Shown piece after piece: positions 35,934 to 43,552 of a stretch of 64,000 nucleotides of DNA. Made by a program: the position numbers and the translations under genes. Source of the stretch: Parabacteroides massiliensis (GTDB lineage Bacteria > Bacteroidota > Bacteroidia > Bacteroidales > Tannerellaceae); NCBI RefSeq assembly GCF_900155425.1, contig NZ_LT700189.1, forward strand, positions 1,109,787 through 1,173,786, in the 5' to 3' direction. The stretch's first letter is position 1; every line of letters starts with the position of its first letter. The notes beneath the pieces were generated by a model. That model was given only the letters and a program-made list of their open reading frames with translations. It was not told the origin of the DNA and made no database searches.

Positions 35934-37100
35934 TCATTTCAGGGGAGCATCTTTCGTCTCGTCCGTCCAGCCGTCCACCGTGACATTAAACTTTTCCGAG
36001 TCTTTCAGGTCCACGTTCTTGTCATCAGTGCCCCACTCGCTGACCGTCACACCGAAGCGTATCAGGCCACCTAAGATGGGGTCTGCCTTGGCAGGGTCTT
36101 TGCTTGCATCCCAGTCAGTTCCCGGATCCATGGGGTCAACTTTTCCGGCACCATTGGTGAAGTCGAGCGTATAAACATATTTCTTGCCCTTTTCCCATTC
36201 AAATGATACTGGTATGGCAGCCCATGCATAACCGCCAACCTTATCGGGATAAACAGTCGCTCCTAACTTCATCTGGATATTTACCAAAACGGATATGTAA
36301 GAACCTACGACGGCATTTTGATCTGCCGGATTTAAAGATAATGGTATCTCAAAACTATCTCCGGATGATTGCTTTCCGTCCCAAGCCTCCACTATATAAG
36401 GCAACACAATGGCATTGCCTGCTTTTCCCATAATGGATTGGACAGTTTCCGTTAAATCTATCGGCGTATCATAAGTGGTCTCATAACACATGTATGTCCC
36501 ATTTGCATGCCATTCTTCATTTTTGAAATCAAAATCACCTCCTCCCAACGCGCTGTATATGCGGACACCTTTCACCTTGTACACATAGTTGCTGTTTTCA
36601 TTTTTGGCACTAATTTGGATTTGTGTAAGCGCGTGCTTCATCTCCAGCGGTACGCCCACTTTTCCGTAGTCGGCTTTCGTGCCTCTCACATTGCTGACAT
36701 AAGTCATATCCTGCTGCTCGGCTATCCCGTCCGCTATGGCGACATCGTGCATCCATTGATTCGTTGAGCCGGTGAAATCACGCGTGCCGCTCCAGTTGCC
36801 TGAAAGTACGGTGAAAGTCAATTCGCCGGTTTCCGGCCAATAATAAGGCTTGGCAGAGTTGAAGAAGCCCGTACCGTCCTTTTGGAATATGACATTGTCA
36901 AAGTACAGGCTTGTTCCTTGATAGGCCGTCACGCAGAGGGTATTCAAATTACTAACGTCAGCCACCACGCCACGGGTATTCGCACCCATCATGCTGCGGA
37001 AGCTGATGGCGTTCTCCTGCGCCTGTTCCACGACCTCGTCGTTGGAGCATGAAGCCAGCATCATCGCGGCAGCCGCACATATATAAATCGATTTGTTCAT
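35934..37100 (-). CDS. Fimbrillin-family pilin subunit (first pilin of operon)
   Basis: A 388-residue pilin precursor with lipoprotein signal MNKSIYICAAAAMMLASC, maturation-like site NTRGVVADVSNL, a Mfa-like domain (YYWPETGELTFTVLSGNWSG; VPLEMKHALTQIQISAKNENSNY), and C-terminal KYVYTLDFTNGAGKVDPMDPGT followed by LIRFGVTVSEWGTDDKNV. It directly follows the DUF5119 gene (40-bp gap). By position it may be the major shaft subunit, but expression level cannot be told from the sequence. Confidence 0.9.
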   Translation of the reverse strand: MNKSIYICAAAAMMLASCSNDEVVEQAQENAISFRSMMGANTRGVVADVSNLNTLCVTAYQGTSLYFDNVIFQKDGTGFFNSAKPYYWPETGELTFTVLSGNWSGTRDFTGSTNQWMHDVAIADGIAEQQDMTYVSNVRGTKADYGKVGVPLEMKHALTQIQISAKNENSNYVYKVKGVRIYSALGGGDFDFKNEEWHANGTYMCYETTYDTPIDLTETVQSIMGKAGNAIVLPYIVEAWDGKQSSGDSFEIPLSLNPADQNAVVGSYISVLVNIQMKLGATVYPDKVGGYAWAAIPVSFEWEKGKKYVYTLDFTNGAGKVDPMDPGTDWDASKDPAKADPILGGLIRFGVTVSEWGTDDKNVDLKDSEKFNVTVDGWTDETKDAPLK

Positions 37101-37140
37101 ATACTTGTATTTTTACTTTTCTGTTCCACTTGTTCTCTGC

Positions 37141-38121
37141 TTAGCTCATCGGTAAGCTGATGTGCACTTCTTCCCAATCCTTCACGGTAGGCTGCAATCC
37201 TCCACCACCAGACACCGGTTTCGGAAGCGGCAACTTGTCGATCACGATGACTATATGCGTCGGGTCCTGTGCCGGGTCGTGCAGCTGGTCTGTCACGTCC
37301 GCCTCGAAGTAGTAGGTGTTGCCGTCCGAAATCAGCGCATAGATCATCAGCTTGTGCGTGCCGGTTTCTTTCGGACAATGGCCGAAGAAGCTCAAACTGC
37401 CCGACAACTGCGTCTTCTCCTCATTGGCGTGTACCTCGAACGGGATGGTCACTTTCTCGGTTGTCAACTCGTCGATTCCTGCCAGCCAGCCGCCCGCCAT
37501 ACCCGTCACGGACGCGCTAAGTGCACTCACGTGACGCAGGTTCTCCACGTTTCTGACCTCCACCGTACAAGTGTTCACCCGTGGCTTCGGGGTCAGGACG
37601 ATCCGCTTCACGCCGCTCGCCGGACCGATGTCCAACCGCTCGGCATGGTCACTCCAGAGGGCCTCGGGTTCCATCACGCTGCGCTCCTCTTCCGCGCCCC
37701 GTGCCAGCGGGGCCGTCTCCGACCGGGTGGCCAGTGCGCCGCGAAGCGAACGGGTGTCTCCGGTGGTCACTTGAAACGTCTCCATGCGCTCCTTGTTTTG
37801 GATGCGGTGCGTCTCCTTGTCGCTGTTCACGCAGAGGGCGTCATACATACCCTCCGGGACGATGATGGTGCCGCCCTCGTGCTTGGTGAACTCGTAGCGC
37901 ATAGGTTCGGAGCCGTCCTCCGGATAGAGGTAGAGGCTCATCGTGGCAGGGTGCGCGTCGGGGGCTTCCGTCCAGTCGAACACGACCTCCACGTTCGCCG
38001 AGTGCGGATGGTCGTAGCACAGGTCCTTGTGCTCGCAGGCCGCAAGCAGGGGAAGCAGCATCACCGCCAGACATCCCGCGATTGCCTTGCGCAATTCCTT
38101 GTATATCCGTATATGTGTCAT
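37141..38121 (-). CDS. DUF5119 (FimB/Mfa2-like) pilus lipoprotein
   Basis: A 326-residue lipoprotein (lipobox LAAC, Cys29) of the DUF5119 family, found in type V pilus operons as a minor or anchoring subunit related to Mfa2/FimB. Typical features: DLCYDHPHSANVEVVFDWTEAPDA near the N-terminus and ETGTHKLMIYALISDGNTYYFEADVTDQLHD near the end. Anchors keep the lipid and hold the pilus in the outer membrane, which fits here because no NTR maturation site is seen. Its start overlaps the stop of the DUF3575 gene by ATGA (38118-38121), so the two are co-translated. Confidence 0.88.
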   Translation of the reverse strand: MTHIRIYKELRKAIAGCLAVMLLPLLAACEHKDLCYDHPHSANVEVVFDWTEAPDAHPATMSLYLYPEDGSEPMRYEFTKHEGGTIIVPEGMYDALCVNSDKETHRIQNKERMETFQVTTGDTRSLRGALATRSETAPLARGAEEERSVMEPEALWSDHAERLDIGPASGVKRIVLTPKPRVNTCTVEVRNVENLRHVSALSASVTGMAGGWLAGIDELTTEKVTIPFEVHANEEKTQLSGSLSFFGHCPKETGTHKLMIYALISDGNTYYFEADVTDQLHDPAQDPTHIVIVIDKLPLPKPVSGGGGLQPTVKDWEEVHISLPMS

Positions 38122-39428
38122 TTCGTTCCTCCTTTCTTGTTCTCGTTGCCGTGTCCCAGCAGCCAGACGAGCGAGATTTCCGCCTTCGTCGGGCCGAACC
38201 AGCGGCGTTTCTTCGTTTCCTTGTATACATAGCAGCCGTCCTCCGGATCGTATACTTTGTACTTGCCACCGCCGTAACCGACACCGAGGCCGAAGTCGAT
38301 GTTAAGACGCTTGGCGACAGGCAGCGAGTAGCCGTATTCCACGCCCACGCCGTAGCCGAAGTCGCTCAGGTAGCCTTTGCCGCCCGTCTCGAAGTCGTAG
38401 GTCAGCCCTTGGGCGTACACGCCGAGGTGGTGTCCCTGCAACGGTTTTTCGGCAGCCTTGCGACCGAAGTACTTGCGCACTTCCAGCTCGCCGCCGTACA
38501 CGCGCCAGTAGCGGTGCTTGGCATCCTTGCTCCACCATGCATACATCCAATCGCCGCAGACGCTCCAGCCTTTCCCGAGGTAGAACTCCAGTCCCACGTT
38601 CGGAACGAGTGCCGCGTCGTAGAGCAGGTTCGTCTTTACAGCCATGAAGAACGGCTTCCCGCCGTTTCCTACTTCCGTGTTGTCCTGCGGAACCGTCTCG
38701 TCCTCCTTGTTATATAAGGTGGCGGTGGATTCGGGCTCTGTCGACGGGGTTTCTTCAGTGTTATCGGCTGTCATGTCGGTTGCCTGTCTCACTTCGGCGG
38801 ACGTGGGTTCGGGTTCAGGTTTCACCTGTTCCATGCGTTCCACCTCGCACACCACGAGTGCGCCGCTGCGCAGGCTGTCGAAGAGGTTCTCCATCATATA
38901 TTGCCACGCGCGTCCGCCGGAAAGGTTCATGAGCTGGCGCTTGCGGCCGTCGACCACCTTGCCCTCGCGAACCACCCATTCGGGCGTGTCGCGGATGATG
39001 GCCAGTGCCTTGTCGCGCCAAGGAACGTCGGTGCGGGCGAGTTTCTCTGCCAGCTCGTCCCAGCCCTCGCCCAGCGACTGGAGCGTGAAGATGCTGTCGG
39101 GAAGCGAGAGGTTCCCTTTCAGATAGTCGCGTAGTTCCTCGCCGCGTTTTCTGGCGAGCTCCTTATTAAACTTGCTGTTCCCCTCGGGCGATGCCGACGA
39201 CTGGATACGGATACGCCTGAGCACAGCCGCAGGGTCGGCTTCCAAAGCGCGGATGCTGTCCCCCAGTGCCGACAGGTGGCGGGCGTTGTCCATGTACGGT
39301 AGCTCCAGCCGTGCGCTCGCGGTGCGGTAGTACACCGTGGTGCGGAGGCTGTCCGACACGGTGGCCGCCTGCGCGCTTCCGGCGAGCAGCGTCGCCAGCA
39401 ACAGGGACGGAATGAATCTTTTTCTCAT
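38118..39428 (-). CDS. DUF3575 outer-membrane protein with OmpA-like region
   Basis: A 436-residue exported protein (signal MRKRFIPSLLLATLLAGSAQA). The middle region (about 35-200) is OmpA-like/peptidoglycan-linked in appearance (RRIRIQSSASPEGNSKFNKELARKRGEELRDYL). After a Thr/Glu-rich linker (EPTSAEVRQATDMTADNTEETPSTEPES) comes the DUF3575 beta-barrel (VKTNLLYDAALVPNVGLEFYLGKGWSVCGDWMYAWW). DUF3575 proteins head Bacteroidales pilus operons and probably assist assembly or anchoring in the outer membrane. It lies 90 bp after the Rrf2 gene. Confidence 0.87.
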   Translation of the reverse strand: MRKRFIPSLLLATLLAGSAQAATVSDSLRTTVYYRTASARLELPYMDNARHLSALGDSIRALEADPAAVLRRIRIQSSASPEGNSKFNKELARKRGEELRDYLKGNLSLPDSIFTLQSLGEGWDELAEKLARTDVPWRDKALAIIRDTPEWVVREGKVVDGRKRQLMNLSGGRAWQYMMENLFDSLRSGALVVCEVERMEQVKPEPEPTSAEVRQATDMTADNTEETPSTEPESTATLYNKEDETVPQDNTEVGNGGKPFFMAVKTNLLYDAALVPNVGLEFYLGKGWSVCGDWMYAWWSKDAKHRYWRVYGGELEVRKYFGRKAAEKPLQGHHLGVYAQGLTYDFETGGKGYLSDFGYGVGVEYGYSLPVAKRLNIDFGLGVGYGGGKYKVYDPEDGCYVYKETKKRRWFGPTKAEISLVWLLGHGNENKKGGTK

Positions 39429-39518
39429 ATCGTATTTTTTAATTTTAGTTGTCTTTATCTCATGCGTTATCGCTGGAATATTCCGGAATAGTACGCTATA
39501 TTATTGGTTTGCAAGGCT

Positions 39519-39953
39519 TTATACCCCCCCCGAAAATTCTTCCGTTGCGGCGTGCTCCTCGAGCGACACATCCGAAAGTCTCCGCCGCAGTTCGTCCAGC
39601 ATGTCGCGGAATACCCCGCAGACCAGGCAGCATTCCGTCTCGCATGAGCACCGGACGCTTGAAAGCACCGTGCGGCAGCAGTCCATGCGGAAGTTCCCTT
39701 CCAGCGCGCGCACCACTTCCAGCATCGTCACCTCCTCCGGTGGGCGGCTGAGCATGAAACCCGGCCTCGTCCCTCCGCACTGCGAGCGCAGGATGCCTGC
39801 CAGCACCAGCCGCCGCAACGCCGGAGAGAGGGCACGCACGTTCATCCGGTAACGCTCCGCTATCTCGGGTGCGTTGAGCCATACGCCGTTGTGCCAGCCC
39901 CATACAAGGTAGCGGCAGGCGATCAGCCCGTATCGCGTGGGGTTCGTCAACAT
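39519..39953 (-). CDS. Rrf2-family transcriptional regulator
   Basis: A 144-residue winged-helix regulator (MLTNPTRYGLIACRYLVWGWHNGVWLNAPEIAERYRMNVRALSPALRRLVLAGILRS, then GTRPGFMLSRPPEEVTMLEVVRALEG). Rrf2 proteins such as IscR, NsrR and RsrR bind Fe-S clusters and sense iron, NO or redox state. Here cysteines at 92, 93, 102, 104, 108, 109 and 112 form a dense cluster suited to this. It is the first gene of the pilus operon and the first to be transcribed when the invertible promoter faces it. A role as feedback regulator of pili is inferred from position. Confidence 0.85.
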   Translation of the reverse strand: MLTNPTRYGLIACRYLVWGWHNGVWLNAPEIAERYRMNVRALSPALRRLVLAGILRSQCGGTRPGFMLSRPPEEVTMLEVVRALEGNFRMDCCRTVLSSVRCSCETECCLVCGVFRDMLDELRRRLSDVSLEEHAATEEFSGGV

Positions 39954-40140
39954 ATCTCACCCCTTTCCTCTGTCATTCGTTTCATTTTCTATCGTCTCCT
40001 TATGCTTTCTTTCCAGTGCCTTTGCATTTGCGAACTGTACGGCAAATACGGTGATTAACTGTATTTGAAATGGAAAAAGAAATGGGAATGTCACCCGTTT
40101 AATTTTCGCTTTTCCATACATTATAATGCCCCTTGACGCG

Positions 40141-40397
40141 TGTCCCTTTCTTAATGAGAAAGAGACATTATGGAAAATTGATTTGTATAATTCTGTGATA
40201 CAGGCGGTTGAAAAGGTATTTCACCTTGCGTGGAAATAATAGAGGAAAGGAAGGTAGAAAGAAATGTCGGGTAAAACGGAGAAAAAAGCGGAAGAAAATT
40301 TGCAGCAAACCTGTGAAATATATACTTTTGCAACGAAATTTATTACGGTGTTCATGTGACACGAAAAGGATGTCTCTTTCTCATTAAGAAAGGGACA
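40141..40397. repeat. Invertible promoter segment bounded by 28-bp perfect inverted repeats
   Basis: The left repeat is 40141-40168 and the right repeat is 40370-40397. They are exact complements over 28 bp, enclosing 201 bp. Each repeat is itself an imperfect palindrome: arms TGTCCCTTTCT and AGAAAGAGACA around a 5-bp centre, the architecture of a tyrosine recombinase site. The segment contains a complete Bacteroidetes promoter pointing to the right (40299-40330) and lies between the pilus operon (start 39953, minus) and a tyrosine recombinase gene. Inversion would place the -7 box at about 40208-40215, firing leftward into the pilus operon. The present orientation is read as OFF. Confidence 0.88.
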
Positions 40398-41465
40398 TTT
40401 TTTGTTTTCGGGAGTTTGGGAAATATGCGGCTGTGTGTTTCTGTTTTCCAAAAGTTGCGATGCAAGGGATTCGGTTTTTCGGCAGCATCCGGACGGGATG
40501 TCCCTTTCCTTTCTTTTATGTTTGGGCTGCCGCAGCATCCGGTCGTACATGCCGTTCACAGCGGTGTCAACCTTATGGCTGCTGATGCGCGAAAGGTAGA
40601 TTTGCGTGGTGCGTATCGAAGTGTGTCCCATGCACTGGCTGATAAGTTCAACCGGTTGGCTGTCCTCCAGCATCAGTGTCGCCCATGTGTGGCGCAATAC
40701 GTAGGTGGTGAGCGGCACGGAGAGTCCCGTCTTTCTGCCAATCTCGTGCATGGAACGGTTGATCCGCCGCAGGGCGGATTCCTCAGAGAGTTCCTCCCCG
40801 CAACACCCTTTTCTTGTCTTGTGTAGGAAAGGGAAAACGAAAGGAGAATCTTCTCGATAATACCGTTTCATGATTTCTTCCAGTTCAGGCACAACCTCCA
40901 CGTCGATGGGCACGCCGGTCTTGCTGCGCAGGTAACGGATATGCCGGTCCGTCACCATACGGCGGGTCAGGTTGTATACATCCTTGAATACCATTCCGCG
41001 GGCGTAAAGGATGAACAGCAATACGTCCAATGCCTCACGCCGGTTCTCCGGCAGTGTCTGCCGCAAGGCCGGAGAGAGCAGACGCTGCACCTCTTCTTTC
41101 CGGAGCGCACGTTTGGCGGGGAAGCTGCTCCCGCCGTGATGTCCGCCGAAAGGTTTCCCGTCCGTTTTATTGTCTGAAAGTGCAAGTGAATGACTGTACA
41201 ACGCACGGAACGTGCGAAGGTAAAAGTCCACGGTCTGAGGTTTGTCGGCGTGGCGGCTTTCCAGCCATGTGGTGAATCTGTCCGTCCAACCTCTTGTGAT
41301 GTCTTCTACCGTCAGATGTTCCCATCCATCCCCCACAAATTCCTTTACCTTATTTATACTACTGTGGTAGTTCTCCAACGTTTGCACGCTACGTTGTCCT
41401 TTCAATGCTTCCAGTGTCCGATCCAACAATGGAGAAAGTAACGTTTTCTTTTTCCTATCCATCAT
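40221..41465 (-). CDS. Tyrosine-family site-specific recombinase (invertase)
   Basis: A 414-residue recombinase. The N-terminal SAM-like core-binding domain covers about 15-100 and the catalytic domain about 120-310. Catalytic residues: Arg156 in YARGMVFKDV, Arg258 in TTYVLRHTW, His281 in CMGHTSIRTT, and nucleophile Tyr290. The YARGM.F.D and TY..RHT forms are those of Bacteroidales invertases and element integrases. The frame passes through the right 28-bp repeat (40370-40397), so residues after about 365 are encoded inside the invertible segment and change on inversion. It most likely inverts this promoter. A role in integration of the whole island is possible too. Confidence 0.9.
   Translation of the reverse strand: MMDRKKKTLLSPLLDRTLEALKGQRSVQTLENYHSSINKVKEFVGDGWEHLTVEDITRGWTDRFTTWLESRHADKPQTVDFYLRTFRALYSHSLALSDNKTDGKPFGGHHGGSSFPAKRALRKEEVQRLLSPALRQTLPENRREALDVLLFILYARGMVFKDVYNLTRRMVTDRHIRYLRSKTGVPIDVEVVPELEEIMKRYYREDSPFVFPFLHKTRKGCCGEELSEESALRRINRSMHEIGRKTGLSVPLTTYVLRHTWATLMLEDSQPVELISQCMGHTSIRTTQIYLSRISSHKVDTAVNGMYDRMLRQPKHKRKERDIPSGCCRKTESLASQLLENRNTQPHISQTPENKKCPFLNEKETSFSCHMNTVINFVAKVYISQVCCKFSSAFFSVLPDISFYLPFLYYFHAR
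40299..40330 (+). promoter_or_regulatory. Pilus operon promoter, currently in OFF orientation
   Basis: TTTG (40299-40302), a 20-bp spacer and TACTTTTG (40323-40330) match the Bacteroidetes consensus exactly. It reads rightward, away from the pilus genes and antisense to the 3' end of the recombinase gene. No matching promoter was found on the other strand of the segment. Confidence 0.85.
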
Positions 41466-42044
41466 TATTCCTTGTTTTTAGTTTACTACATTATAATGGT
41501 AAAGAAGGAAAAGGATTTTGGATAATTGGGATATTTAACATTTAACAGCACTGATGTGGCGATAGCCGCATTCCATGATTTTACGGTCATGATGCAACTG
41601 GGAGGTGGCAAGTTATTTAAAGAAAATTAACGGTTTCCTGTCAGGAAAGTAAAATCACGATCCTGATTGCAAGAATATAGGCTGATATTTAGCCATTAAT
41701 TTCCATTCATCTTTGATGATTTTGTTAAGGATGGATTTTATACTCCATCAATAGAATTCTTTTCTATTAGCAAAGATACTGTAATAGAACACCATGAAAA
41801 TTTGCTGAATTACTGAATCGCAGAACATCAAGTTTACTTGAATGTTATGCTTATGTGCTAATTTCTACAATACCACTACCACCAAACAATGAGCGGTATC
41901 AAACGAGATACCAAAAGGGAACATCAGCACAATTGCATTTTCAGAAGAACGACCAAGATAAAATTGCACAAACACTAATTTCAACCTGTTTACAACCCAA
42001 TAGTACGGCACAGGAAAAGCCTTTTTCTGACCACATATAAAACG

Positions 42045-42094
42045 TTGGTGCAAGGTGCACGTATATCTATATAGATACGTGCACCTTGCACCAA
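42045..42094. repeat. Perfect long palindrome (20-bp arms)
   Basis: TTGGTGCAAGGTGCACGTAT (42045-42064) and its exact complement (42075-42094) flank 10 bp. It lies in a gene-free stretch of about 800 bp (41466-42268) upstream of the recombinase gene. No U tract follows on either strand, so a simple terminator is unlikely. It could be a recombination site, a transposon end or a structured RNA. The rest of this gap shows no other gene. Confidence 0.7.
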
Positions 42095-42254
42095 ATGTCA
42101 ACAGATTATTTATCAATTATTTAGCAAGACGAAAAATCGGAGCAAAATCACCACTTTTTTGCACCGATTCAAAAATCTCGTTCCATGCCCCTGTTTTTTA
42201 TCAGTCAAGAGCCTAAAAAAGCCCTATACTTTTCCACTTTTCAGTCAAATTTCC

Positions 42255-42262
42255 TATCTTTG
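42255..42262 (+). promoter_or_regulatory. -7 box of a possible small RNA promoter
   Basis: TATCTTTG matches TAnnTTTG. The -33 position (42231-42234, TTTC) matches three of four bases at 20-bp spacing. Confidence 0.5.
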
Positions 42263-42268
42263 TCCCGT

Positions 42269-42455
42269 TATCAGTGCAGAGCAAGGCAATGCAGCGAAAC
42301 GTGCACTGCTACTAAATAGCTACCTGTTACTGAATTTTATTCTCTTTCAGTCTTGAATATCAAATAATTAAATTATTTCCTCATTTTTTCGTATAAAAAG
42401 CGAGGAATATAGTTGGTAAAGGCAGAGCGTATTTAGGGGTACTCTCTGCCTTTAT
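42269..42455 (+). ncRNA. Candidate small RNA of about 185 nt
   Basis: A Bacteroidetes promoter just upstream and a terminator just downstream bracket a stretch with no open frame worth calling. It contains pairs such as CAGTGCA...TGCACTG (about 42272-42311) and CCTC...GAGG (about 42379-42404). The length and closing stem would suit a 6S-like RNA, but the identity is not established. Covariance search against Rfam would decide. Confidence 0.45.
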
Positions 42456-42456
42456 T
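42418..42456 (+). terminator. Terminator of the small RNA (perhaps two-way)
   Basis: AAAGGCAGAG (42418-42427) and CTCTGCCTTT (42444-42453) form a perfect 10-bp stem. It also lies downstream of ogt on the minus strand and may terminate both. Confidence 0.65.
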
Positions 42457-42499
42457 TGGATTGTTTATAAGATTTTATGCTGCTACGGTAACTTCTTGA

Positions 42500-43030
42500 C
42501 TATTCCAAGAAAGCTGTTTCTAAATCCAATAGTTTTTTCTTGGCTGCAAGTCCACCGCCATACCCGGTAAGCGAGCCGTCACTCCCAATCACCCTATGAC
42601 AAGGGACAAAAATCGAGATGGCATTAGCTCCATTGGCATTGGCTACTGCACGAACAGCCCTTGGCATACCTATTCGAGATGCCATCTCTCCATAGGAAAC
42701 CGTCTTTCCATAAGGTATTTTCAACAGTTCATTCCACACCTTTTTCTGAAAATTCGTACCTACGAATAATAATGGTAAGTCAAATTTCTTGCGCTTCCCA
42801 GCAAAAAACTCATCAAGCAACACAATCGCCTTTTCGATTACAGCAGATGAGCTATCTTCAAAATCTGCTTGTAACACACGTTTCAATCTTTTATCCACAT
42901 GGTCACGGTGTTTCTCCACTTGCCAGTCGCACAGGCAGAGCTTGTCGTTGAACGAACCTAACAACAATGTGCCACATGGAGATTCGTAACGTTTTGTCTT
43001 GACTATATTCTTCTTGTACATTTCTTTCAT
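42500..43030 (-). CDS. ogt: Methylated-DNA-protein cysteine methyltransferase
   Basis: A 176-residue O6-alkylguanine repair protein. The start at 43030 (MKEMYKKNIVKTKRYESPCG) overlaps the upstream HD gene stop by ATGA. The acceptor Cys144 lies in the signature FVPCHRVIGSDGSLTGYGGG; the Arg finger helix PRAVRAVANANGAN precedes it. The protein accepts the alkyl group irreversibly from O6-methylguanine. The N-terminal domain is intact, but no Ada-type DNA-binding domain is attached. The operon GntR-HD-ogt suggests joint expression, perhaps in response to a nucleotide or metabolite signal. Confidence 0.95.
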   Translation of the reverse strand: MKEMYKKNIVKTKRYESPCGTLLLGSFNDKLCLCDWQVEKHRDHVDKRLKRVLQADFEDSSSAVIEKAIVLLDEFFAGKRKKFDLPLLFVGTNFQKKVWNELLKIPYGKTVSYGEMASRIGMPRAVRAVANANGANAISIFVPCHRVIGSDGSLTGYGGGLAAKKKLLDLETAFLE

Positions 43031-43533
43031 GCTTTTTCGATTTTCCACATTTTGTCCAATATATCAATGGCATAAGTAGAGCGGAACACTCTTTTCCTAA
43101 AAGCCATGATGCCTTTTACATCCAGATTGTCCTCAAAAGAATTGACAAGGAAATCTGCTTCAAGAAGTATGCGATGGTCTGCTGTTTTCACATTGTCATA
43201 TGTGTGATGATGCCCGATAAGCCAGCAGATACGTTCTGTCTGAGCTTCTGTAAAGCCACCAACTTCCGTCAACAATTTACGGGCTTCATTTGGTCCCAGT
43301 TCCTCTTGTGCCTTTCCGTTACAATTTCCATACTTGACTTCCGCAAGATGAATGCCTATGTCGTGTAGTATGGCAGCAGCTTCAAGGATAAGTTGCGTTT
43401 CTTCATCCAAGTTTTCTGATATACCAATGGTTGCAGCAAAGTCGTGTACTTTCACAAAATGTTGTATGCGTGGCACGTCCCCACTATCATAGTTTATCAT
43501 TGCCCTCATCAGTTGGGCGAGTTGTATGTTCAT
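43027..43533 (-). CDS. HD-domain phosphohydrolase
   Basis: A 168-residue HD superfamily protein. Metal ligands: His25 in PRIQHFVKVHDFA, His57-Asp58 in AAAILHDIGIH, a further His pair in CWLIGHHHTYDNV, and a late Asp in LLEADFLVNSFED. These proteins hydrolyse phosphate esters, often nucleotides, with divalent metals. The substrate is not known. It lies between the GntR gene (19-bp gap) and ogt (ATGA overlap). Confidence 0.88.
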   Translation of the reverse strand: MNIQLAQLMRAMINYDSGDVPRIQHFVKVHDFAATIGISENLDEETQLILEAAAILHDIGIHLAEVKYGNCNGKAQEELGPNEARKLLTEVGGFTEAQTERICWLIGHHHTYDNVKTADHRILLEADFLVNSFEDNLDVKGIMAFRKRVFRSTYAIDILDKMWKIEKA

Positions 43534-43552
43534 TTGCTTACTATTTAAATTT

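Noticed and set aside
40221-41465. Reading the tyrosine recombinase simply as the island integrase
   Set aside because: The adjacent inverted sites with recombinase-type arms and a promoter between them fit an invertase better, though a dual role cannot be excluded.
11421-41500. Calling the whole stretch one intact conjugative element
   Set aside because: RteC, topB and a primase fit such an element, but no conjugation (tra) or mobilisation genes and no matching attachment sites were seen, and topB and the primase are broken. I call it an acquired region only.
41466-42268. A gene in the 800-bp gap upstream of the recombinase
   Set aside because: Only short frames of poor composition are present; nothing but the 42045-42094 palindrome stands out.
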